From: Chitinophagaceae bacterium
GTDB taxonomy: Bacteria > Bacteroidota > Bacteroidia > Chitinophagales > Chitinophagaceae
Length of the DNA stretch: 11,379 nt
Direction: 5' to 3'
NCBI GenBank assembly: GCA_017882205.1
Contig: JADGPY010000166.1
Location: 1 to 11,379 of the forward strand
Below, one piece after another: positions 5,645-11,379 of this stretch. Each line of letters opens with the position of its first letter. Position 1 is the stretch's first letter. The position numbers were made by a program, and so were the translations under genes. The notes under the pieces were generated by a model. It saw nothing but the letters and a program-made list of their open reading frames with translations. It searched no databases and had not been told where the DNA came from.

Positions 5645-7633
5645 TTAATAATTCCTTTCTAATTGTTCAACCCATGCATCATTTTCCTTAAGAAGGACAA
5701 TCAATTCATCAACTGCAATTTCTTGTGGCACGGATCGTTTAATAACTTCCTTTCCTTTATATAAAGTTACTTTTCCCGGTCCGCTGCCGACATATCCAAA
5801 ATCAGCATCCGCCATTTCTCCAGGCCCATTCACAATGCATCCCATGATCGCGATCTTCACACCCTTTAAATGATTGGTGACTGCACGGATCTTTGCTGTA
5901 GTCTCCTGGAGGTCAAATAAGGTTCTTCCACAACTTGGGCAGCTTATGTATTCTGTTTTTGATATCCTGGTGCGGGTAGCTTGTAAAATGCCAAACGATA
6001 TAGAATTTATTACCTTAGCATCGGAGTTAACTTTATTATCTGCATATTGGTATCCAAAGCAAACGCCATCACCAAAGCCATCCAGAAGTAGCGCTCCAGC
6101 TTCAACAGAATATTGTATAAGATTGTTATCCATTCCTTTACATTTACTTTCCGAGATGAGCACAACAGGATTCTTAATATCACTTTCCATTAGCTCAATA
6201 AACTTCCGCCTAATGCTTTGTACAGAATTTTTGTTATTTGTGCTAAGACAAATTATGGCCGCATGATCGTTCTTTAGCCTTTCAAATAGTTTTATATTGT
6301 CTATGGCAGGATAATTTTCGGAATAGCAATCTATCATTACAAAATTTTGTGTAAGAGATCGCTGATTACGCTCGTCAAGATATTTTGATTCATCGAATAT
6401 GGGAAAATATTTATTTTTATCAGGGGCAGTAAGCCATGAATTATAGTTGCTGATCACTTTTAATGTGCCAGGTAAAGCGAATGATATTGGCGAATTCGTA
6501 AATATGTAATCTGCTGCCTGGTCACCAATGCTCCATTTATTAGTACCGTGCTCATACTTATATCCAACCGCCTCCAGGTTTTCACGAGAGATATTGCCGC
6601 TTTTATGAAAATCGGAAACTACCACCGGTACGTATTTTCCGCCTATATTCTCTACTGGAAAAGTGTCCCTTCTTCTGTATTCAAATGGGGAAAGAAATTT
6701 GCCATCCGTTTCAGGAACTATGGACTTTTTATTAATAGATTCTACCCTGAGCTGGTCATATCTATTCAATATATTTTTGCAGACAGGGATTTCCATTTCA
6801 GGATCTTCCGTTAAAGAAACCCGGATAGTGTCGCCAATCCCGTCCTCAAGGAGGGTACCAATACCAATGGCAGATTTTATTCTACCATCTTCCCCATCAC
6901 CTGCTTCAGTAACACCAAGGTGAAGCGGGTAGCAATGCCCTAATTCTGTTTCCATGTGGCTGATTAGAAGGCGATAAGCCTGAACCATTACTTGTGGATT
7001 ACTGCTCTTCATGCTGAGTACAATATTGTAATAGTTCTCACTTTCAGCAATTCGCAAAAACTCCATTGCACTTTCTACCATTCCAATGGCGTTGTCGCCA
7101 TAGCGGCTCATTATTCTATCGCTTAAAGAGCCATGGTTTGTACCAATACGCATCGCAGTTCCATATTCTTTGCAGATCTTTATTAATGGGGTGAATCTAT
7201 CACGTATGCGCTCGATTTCTTCAAGGTACTGGGCATTCGTATATTCTATTTGTTCGAATTTCTTTTTATCAACGTAATTGCCGGGATTTATACGAACCTT
7301 TTCAACGATTCTAGCGGCAATCTCTGCTGCATTGGGTGTAAAATGAATGTCGGCAACCAAAGGAGTATTATAGCCACGTTTGCGTAATTCATTTTTTATA
7401 TTGAGGAGGTTCTCCGCTTCATTTTTGGAAGGGGCAGTTATGCGAACGAGTTCTGAACCAGCTTCAATGCAACGAATAGTTTGTGCAACTGAAGCCATTG
7501 TATCCATTGTATTAGTTGTCGTCATAGTTTGCACCCGGATGGGATGAAAATTTCCTAACAACAGATCGCCAACTTTTACTTCTTTAGTAGCGAGTCGTTT
7601 ATACTCAGTTAATGATGGGGTGTATAGCTGCAT
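5645..7633 (-). CDS. ispG: 4-hydroxy-3-methylbut-2-enyl-diphosphate synthase IspG, long form
   Basis: IspG (GcpE) is a [4Fe-4S] enzyme of the MEP isoprenoid pathway that converts methylerythritol cyclodiphosphate to HMBPP. The N-terminal TIM barrel is recognisable from VQTMTTTNTMDT, VADIHFTPNAA, RINPGNY and GTNHGSLSDR. The C-terminal cluster domain has the three cluster cysteines C565 and C568 (CPSCGR) and C599 (GCIVNGPGE), and the conserved glutamate E606. The 662-residue length, against about 370 in E. coli, reflects the extra middle domain found in plants, Chlamydiae and Bacteroidota. Here it covers roughly residues 300-540, poorly conserved in appearance. The start ATG (7631-7633) gives an N-terminus normal for this form. 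It lies 64 bp downstream of the BatB-BatC gene on the same strand. Confidence 0.96.
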   Translation of the reverse strand: MQLYTPSLTEYKRLATKEVKVGDLLLGNFHPIRVQTMTTTNTMDTMASVAQTIRCIEAGSELVRITAPSKNEAENLLNIKNELRKRGYNTPLVADIHFTPNAAEIAARIVEKVRINPGNYVDKKKFEQIEYTNAQYLEEIERIRDRFTPLIKICKEYGTAMRIGTNHGSLSDRIMSRYGDNAIGMVESAMEFLRIAESENYYNIVLSMKSSNPQVMVQAYRLLISHMETELGHCYPLHLGVTEAGDGEDGRIKSAIGIGTLLEDGIGDTIRVSLTEDPEMEIPVCKNILNRYDQLRVESINKKSIVPETDGKFLSPFEYRRRDTFPVENIGGKYVPVVVSDFHKSGNISRENLEAVGYKYEHGTNKWSIGDQAADYIFTNSPISFALPGTLKVISNYNSWLTAPDKNKYFPIFDESKYLDERNQRSLTQNFVMIDCYSENYPAIDNIKLFERLKNDHAAIICLSTNNKNSVQSIRRKFIELMESDIKNPVVLISESKCKGMDNNLIQYSVEAGALLLDGFGDGVCFGYQYADNKVNSDAKVINSISFGILQATRTRISKTEYISCPSCGRTLFDLQETTAKIRAVTNHLKGVKIAIMGCIVNGPGEMADADFGYVGSGPGKVTLYKGKEVIKRSVPQEIAVDELIVLLKENDAWVEQLERNY

Positions 7634-7697
7634 TTATTTATAGGGTTAAGTTGGTCAATCAGTAATTGAAATTTATATTACTGCAAAGTATAAATCA

Positions 7698-9365
7698 TTA
7701 CCAGTCTTTCTTTGGCTTATCTACTCCACTCGCTCTTACCTTATGTAATTTATCCTGAAGATCTTTTTCATGATCAAGCAATGATTTTAATTTTTCTTCA
7801 GCATCCTGTTTGGAGATTTTGGATGGTTGTGGTTTTGGTTCTTCCTGTTGCTGATCCTTTTGCTTTTGTTGATCTTTTTTTTGTTGATCCTGTTTTTGGT
7901 CCTGTTGTTTTTTTTGTTTCTGATCCTGCTGATCCTTTTTCTGTTGTTGCTTCATTATCATTAGTGCTCTCTCCAGGTTTTGTCTTGCTTCCTCATCCTG
8001 TGGTGTGAGTTTCAAGCCATTTTTATAAGCTTCAATGCAATCGGGCAATTTATTCTGCTTTTGCAATGCGACCCCTTTGTTATAATAAGCCCTTGCTTTG
8101 ACTGAATTATCACTGGAATGCTCTATCGCCTTGTCGTATACATTGATAGCATCATCAGGTTTGTTAGTTCTGTAGTAAGTATTTCCAAGATTAAACGCTG
8201 CAGTACTATTGTCCGGATCTTTGGTTAATACTGTCCCATAAATTGATGCTGCCTGTTGGTATTGTTGTTTATTATAAGCCTCATTACCATTCCGGATACC
8301 TTTATTCACATCCTGCGCAAATGTAGAATTTGAACTAGAGATAAATATCAAGGATGCCGCAACTTTCTTTAAAACCGTATTTCTCTTTTCTGAAATGAAT
8401 AATTCTATTATAAGCATAAGTAATGCTGCTAAAAGGAAATAGATAAAGTAAGTTTTATAATTTGCAAAGGTCGAATCAACTAAAGTGGTTTCACCTAAAG
8501 ACGAAAGTTTATTTTGAATATTACCGGCAACCTGATCAGTATTGGTATATAATTGGTATAAGCCATTTCCTTTGGATGCAATATCCTTAAGCTCTTCTTC
8601 ATTCAATTTTGTAATAACGGTATTGCCATTCTCATCTTTTTTATAATCGTTTGTTTCTTTGTCCATGATAGGTGCTCCTCCTGGTGATCCGATCCCTATT
8701 GTGTTTACCATTACTCCTTCTTCTGCCAGCTGTTTTGTTACCTTTATTGCATCTTCATCATGATCCTCACCATCTGTTATCAGGATGATGGAGCGATACT
8801 TTTTTTCTTTTGTATTGAATGCTGCATAGCTCATTTTCAATGCTTCACTGATAACCGTCCCCTGCGTTGGTACATCATCTGGGCTTGTTGCTGACAAATA
8901 CATCTTTGCTGCGGAATGATCAGTGGTCATTGGCATTTGGAGGTATGCTTTCCCTGCAAAAATTACGAGACCTATCCGGTCATTATTTAATCTGTCAATA
9001 ATCTTGCTAATCACTTGTTTAGCCCGTTCCAGCCTGTCTGGTTTAATGTCTTGTGCAAGCATGCTTTTGCTTACATCAAGGGCAATCATAACATCAATCC
9101 CATTCCGGTTTATTTTTTCTTGTCCTTCAGGCTTTACAATATCACCTGCGGCAAAAGCGCACAATGCAAATGCAAGGGTAATCATTATAAATTTTGTTGT
9201 AAACAAACTGGGGGAGTATCCTTCCATAAGTTGTTTTACCAATGAAGGATCACCAATTTTTAAGGTTGCTTTTTTCTTCCATTTTAGTAGAATTAAAAAC
9301 AGCAGCATAAAAAGAGGGACCCCTGCAAGGGAGTATAAATATTCTATGTGCCTGAACTCGAACAT
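7698..9365 (-). CDS. BatB-BatC fusion: membrane VWA domain plus TPR protein
   Basis: The 555-residue protein joins two Bat (Bacteroides aerotolerance) modules. The N-terminal half is BatB-like: membrane segments at about 11-28 and 57-73, a von Willebrand A domain with MIDAS DVSKS (97-101), threonine at 167/170 and ITDGED (D198), and a membrane segment at about 305-324. A second hydrophobic stretch ending TFAQ (333-351) follows, resembling a BatC signal peptide. Then come three TPR repeats (about 354-457), a tract of only Q, K and D (472-507) and the end KPKKDW. Bat proteins are thought to form an envelope complex linked to stress tolerance, and the molecular function is unsettled. No MoxR, DUF58, BatA, BatD or BatE gene is in the window, so this is separated from the usual operon or the rest lies elsewhere. 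No Met, GTG or TTG start exists at the junction. Confidence 0.88.
   Translation of the reverse strand: MFEFRHIEYLYSLAGVPLFMLLFLILLKWKKKATLKIGDPSLVKQLMEGYSPSLFTTKFIMITLAFALCAFAAGDIVKPEGQEKINRNGIDVMIALDVSKSMLAQDIKPDRLERAKQVISKIIDRLNNDRIGLVIFAGKAYLQMPMTTDHSAAKMYLSATSPDDVPTQGTVISEALKMSYAAFNTKEKKYRSIILITDGEDHDEDAIKVTKQLAEEGVMVNTIGIGSPGGAPIMDKETNDYKKDENGNTVITKLNEEELKDIASKGNGLYQLYTNTDQVAGNIQNKLSSLGETTLVDSTFANYKTYFIYFLLAALLMLIIELFISEKRNTVLKKVAASLIFISSSNSTFAQDVNKGIRNGNEAYNKQQYQQAASIYGTVLTKDPDNSTAAFNLGNTYYRTNKPDDAINVYDKAIEHSSDNSVKARAYYNKGVALQKQNKLPDCIEAYKNGLKLTPQDEEARQNLERALMIMKQQQKKDQQDQKQKKQQDQKQDQQKKDQQKQKDQQQEEPKPQPSKISKQDAEEKLKSLLDHEKDLQDKLHKVRASGVDKPKKDW
7845..7952 (-). repeat. Low-complexity Gln/Lys/Asp-coding tract
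   Basis: These 36 codons inside the BatB-BatC gene (residues 472-507) encode only glutamine, lysine and aspartate, built from irregular DQ/KQ/QQ units. In the DNA it appears as repeated ctg/ttg/ttt/atc words on the plus strand. It probably forms a flexible or helical charged linker, and its length may vary between strains by slippage. Confidence 0.8.
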
Positions 9366-9459
9366 GTGAACTGCAAGTTAATCAATGCATGAAGGCAAAT
9401 AATAATCCAAAATACTTTTGCTTAAGGCTTTAACAGTTTATTGAGGGAGATTCGTGAAT

Positions 9460-9473
9460 TGAACCATGGTTCA
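9460..9473. repeat. 14-bp perfect palindrome after the beta-lactamase gene
   Basis: TGAACCATGGTTCA lies one base beyond the beta-lactamase stop codon, in the 109-bp gap before the BatB-BatC gene. It has no loop and no following T-tract on either strand, so it is not a standard terminator. It could be a dimer-binding site or chance. Confidence 0.45.
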
Positions 9474-9474
9474 T

Positions 9475-10293
9475 TTACATTTCACCCTTTAAAAATCCCA
9501 GCTGATTAAGAATTCCTTTTGTGATCTTCATACGGACTGTTTGCATATCTATATGCCTGTCAGGGCTCCTTACAAGGGTTACAAAAAAGTAAACGTGCCT
9601 GTTTTCCTCTATCCAGCCAACGAGCCAGCCGATAGCTTGCTGCTCTTCATCAAAGCCCCAGCCTGTTTTATAACTCAATTTGTAAAGAGTATTATTTTCA
9701 CCTAGCATGATATCGCGCACGGTTTGCTGCACACCTTTCTGAAAAGGAAGTTTATCAAAATATAATTTCTTTACAAGCCCGAGCTGTTCATCCGGCGATA
9801 TCTTTAAGGTATTATTCAGCCAAAAAGAATCTATCGGCCCGCTTATGTTCATGTTTCCATAGTGCAATGTATCGATCCAGTGTTTCATCATATCACGACC
9901 AATCCTTCTTGCCACTTCCTGGTAATAATTAACTGCTGATACTTTAAATGCCTGTTCCATATCCAGGTCCCTGTTCCAGTCTGGATTTGAACGGATGACA
10001 TGATCCCACGGGATCACCATTTTTTCATCTGTTATTTTACCGGTTTCAAGTCCGATTAGCGAGTTTACAATCTTAAAGGTAGATGCAGGCAAAAATCTTT
10101 TCAGGTAGAGATCCTTATTGTAAATGGTGATGATACCTGTTGAATTGGTTAATAATGAAAAAGATCCATCAACATTAGAAGAATCAAAATACTTTTTAAG
10201 GCTGTTGTCAATCCTGGTTTTGTTAACAGTGCATCCCTGGAAGAATTGGAAACAAATCTGTGCCAGGAGAAAAATAATAAGTAATCTTTTCAT
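9475..10293 (-). CDS. Class D (OXA-type) beta-lactamase, putative lipoprotein
   Basis: All class D active-site motifs are present in order in 272 residues, a normal length: PASTFK (S71 nucleophile, K74 the expected carboxylated lysine), SAV (119-121), YGN (145-147) followed by the conserved tryptophan W158, and KTGWG (209-213). The family hydrolyses beta-lactams in the periplasm. The N-terminus MKRLLIIFLLAQ runs into QGC (C21), so lipidation at C21 by signal peptidase II is likely although the lipobox is not canonical. The start is 15 bp after the DUF3109 stop on the same strand, so the two are probably co-transcribed. No mobile-element sequence flanks it, which suggests an intrinsic chromosomal gene. 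The substrate range cannot be read from sequence. Confidence 0.92.
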   Translation of the reverse strand: MKRLLIIFLLAQICFQFFQGCTVNKTRIDNSLKKYFDSSNVDGSFSLLTNSTGIITIYNKDLYLKRFLPASTFKIVNSLIGLETGKITDEKMVIPWDHVIRSNPDWNRDLDMEQAFKVSAVNYYQEVARRIGRDMMKHWIDTLHYGNMNISGPIDSFWLNNTLKISPDEQLGLVKKLYFDKLPFQKGVQQTVRDIMLGENNTLYKLSYKTGWGFDEEQQAIGWLVGWIEENRHVYFFVTLVRSPDRHIDMQTVRMKITKGILNQLGFLKGEM

Positions 10294-10308
10294 GCAATAG
10301 ATCTTGAA

Positions 10309-10896
10309 TCAGGCTTTCATTAGTTTTTGGTGTTTAGCAGTCGCAGATAACGCCTGGTAAAATTCTTCTCCATATTTTCTTATTAAAGCATCCTTTACAA
10401 AGACATAAGCAGGAACTTTTAATTTTTCACCAAGCGTACAAGCCGCTTTACACAAGTCTTCTCTTGGCTCATAGTTAACCAGTTCCATCTTTCCATTCCG
10501 TGACTTTTTGGTTCGTATTGGAAATAGGTGACAGCTAATTGGTTTCCTCCATTTTACCTTCCCATCATTATATGCCTGCTCTATCCCACATTTTACAATT
10601 CCTTTTTCATCGCTTATACCATATACGCAAATCCTGGAATTGATGGTTGGTGTTACCCAGCCAAATTCCTGATCATATACATAATGCCCTTGTTTTTCAA
10701 GTTCTATTTTTGATTCTTCCGGAAGATAGGGAAGAACAGCATCATAGACGGCCCTTATTTCTTTCAGTTCACTATCTTCCAATGGAGCGCCGGCATCACC
10801 ATCTACGCAGCAACCACCTTTACATTTGTTTAAGTCGCAGACAAATTGCTCGTCTATTACCTGGTCACTGACAAGGATGTTGCCGATTTCAATCAT
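10309..10896 (-). CDS. DUF3109 family cysteine-rich protein
   Basis: This 195-residue protein belongs to the DUF3109 family common in Bacteroidota and related in style to CxxC-rich metal-binding proteins of the YkgJ type. It begins with the family N-terminus MIEIGNILVS and has FVCDLNKCKGGCC (C20, C25, C29, C30), then C90, C103, C122 in ISCHLFPI, and C149/C153 in DLCKAAC. Nine cysteines with family spacing suggest an iron-sulfur or zinc site, but the biochemical role is unknown and I do not assign one. It is cytosolic, with no signal peptide or membrane segment. The start at 10896 is supported by the family N-terminus. A -7 motif lies only 5 bp upstream, so the transcript would be almost leaderless. 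It precedes the beta-lactamase gene by 15 bp. Confidence 0.92.
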   Translation of the reverse strand: MIEIGNILVSDQVIDEQFVCDLNKCKGGCCVDGDAGAPLEDSELKEIRAVYDAVLPYLPEESKIELEKQGHYVYDQEFGWVTPTINSRICVYGISDEKGIVKCGIEQAYNDGKVKWRKPISCHLFPIRTKKSRNGKMELVNYEPREDLCKAACTLGEKLKVPAYVFVKDALIRKYGEEFYQALSATAKHQKLMKA

Positions 10897-10901
10897 GAGT
10901 G

Positions 10902-10909
10902 CAAATGTA
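10902..10909 (-). promoter_or_regulatory. Putative -7 element (TAcaTTTG) for DUF3109 and beta-lactamase
   Basis: On the minus strand this reads TACATTTG, an exact TAnnTTTG match followed by CACTC and the DUF3109 ATG. Transcription starting 5-7 bases downstream would begin at or next to the start codon. No good -33 TTG is present. If real, it gives this gene pair expression independent of gldD. Confidence 0.45.
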
Positions 10910-10946
10910 CGAAAAGGGGGAGGATGTTTTTCTTTCTGCCGATATT

Positions 10947-10964
10947 TAACCCCTAACGGGGTTA
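10947..10964. terminator. Hairpin between gldD and DUF3109, possible terminator
   Basis: Stem TAACCCC (10947-10953), loop TAAC, stem GGGGTTA (10958-10964), a perfect 7-bp stem located 8 bp beyond the gldD stop on the minus strand. Neither strand shows a run of T after the stem, so intrinsic termination would be weak. The position after gldD is what suggests a 3'-end or attenuation role. Confidence 0.45.
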
Positions 10965-10972
10965 TACTTCAT

Positions 10973-11379
10973 TCACTTCCATGTAAGTGTATTGATGAGA
11001 TGCTTCATGTCCTCCTGCAAAAAATCATTGATGGGGCGCAGTGAATCTTCATTAGGAGTGGCATCAAAGTAAAGGGCGCCACGTAGAAAATGTTTGGTCG
11101 TATCACTTAGAAAAAATTGTTTGGCGGTAGCTACGTTTCCAGTTATTCTAAAAAAAACGCCACTAATATTATTTGGAGTATTGATTATACTGTCTTCAAT
11201 CGAATACGCCTTTACGTCATTTTTATATGAAAGATTGTAACAATCATTCACCATCTTTTCAAATGAGTTTTTCCCGGCAGAATCAATATAAATGCCATTC
11301 TTCTTTACTTTGTAAACTGATATTCCTCCAATTGTTTTATAGCTTATATAAATTTTTCCCTTGAATTGCGGGAAGTCTA
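10973..11379 (-). CDS. gldD: Gliding motility lipoprotein GldD (5' end beyond window)
   Basis: GldD is a Bacteroidota lipoprotein required for gliding motility in Flavobacterium and associated with the type IX secretion/gliding machinery. The visible part is the last 135 or so residues. I recognise it by FPQFKGKIYISYK near the edge, then ISGVFFRITGN, TKHFLRGALYF, a PNEDSL segment and the ending LINTLTWK, which match the conserved GldD C-terminus. An ATG at 11252-11254 is internal: the frame stays open for 41 codons upstream to the window edge and that part also looks like GldD, so the gene is cut only by the window. The lipoprotein signal and its lipid-bearing cysteine would lie outside. In Flavobacterium, gldD neighbours gldE, ssb and mutY. 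Here it is followed by DUF3109. Confidence 0.85.
   Translation of the reverse strand, partial: DFPQFKGKIYISYKTIGGISVYKVKKNGIYIDSAGKNSFEKMVNDCYNLSYKNDVKAYSIEDSIINTPNNISGVFFRITGNVATAKQFFLSDTTKHFLRGALYFDATPNEDSLRPINDFLQEDMKHLINTLTWK

Noticed and set aside
5874..6266. Plus-strand open frame inside ispG
   Set aside because: It is a shadow frame: the opposite strand encodes a full, motif-complete IspG, and the predicted protein shows no family features.
7684..7692. Minus-strand TATACTTTG as the ispG promoter
   Set aside because: The spacing between TA and TTTG is one base off the TAnnTTTG consensus and no -33 element is seen. It remains possible but unsupported.
8923..9369. Plus-strand open frame opposite the BatB part
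   Set aside because: It is antisense to the conserved VWA and membrane segments and has no recognisable domain. Its length is explained by the composition of the coding strand.

Overview
The window looks like chromosomal DNA of a Bacteroidota bacterium, most likely near the Chitinophagaceae. The evidence is the AT-rich sequence, a gliding-motility gldD at the right edge, the long three-domain form of IspG, a DUF3109 protein, a Bat-type von Willebrand A/TPR protein, weak Shine-Dalgarno sequences, and several copies of the Bacteroidota -7 promoter motif TAnnTTTG. The family-level placement is an inference from protein style.

Layout. A ridA-family gene (38-418, minus) is divergent from a plus-strand pair: a short 3-hydroxyacyl-CoA dehydrogenase-like protein that lacks its catalytic parts (497-1114), and tsaB for tRNA t6A synthesis (1122-1805). 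Next is a small ArsR-type regulator (1906-2259) behind a promoter that carries a perfect 18-bp palindrome and a tandem 11-bp repeat. It ends in a clear hairpin terminator. A three-domain persulfide dioxygenase-rhodanese fusion resembling CstB follows (2383-3786). The plus-strand block then meets a long minus-strand block across a 121-bp inverted-repeat element (3795-3915).

Minus-strand block, read from the right edge: gldD (3' part only), DUF3109, a class D beta-lactamase lipoprotein, a fused BatB-BatC protein, ispG and nadB. DUF3109 and the beta-lactamase are only 15 bp apart and probably share a transcript. The other gaps are 64-111 bp, so co-transcription is possible but not shown.

How the genes relate. 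Most are housekeeping functions: tRNA modification, isoprenoid and NAD precursor synthesis, removal of reactive enamines. The most system-like part is 1811-3786, a regulator with a plausible operator followed by a sulfide/persulfide detoxification enzyme. The regulator has no cysteine, so it cannot use the dithiol chemistry of known ArsR-family persulfide sensors. I found no phage, transposase, CRISPR, RNA gene or defence system, and no stretch above 300 bp without a gene. I do not claim a wholly new system. The best leads are the Cys-less regulator with its operator, the enzyme-like gene next to tsaB, and the BatB-BatC fusion that keeps a signal-peptide-like junction.
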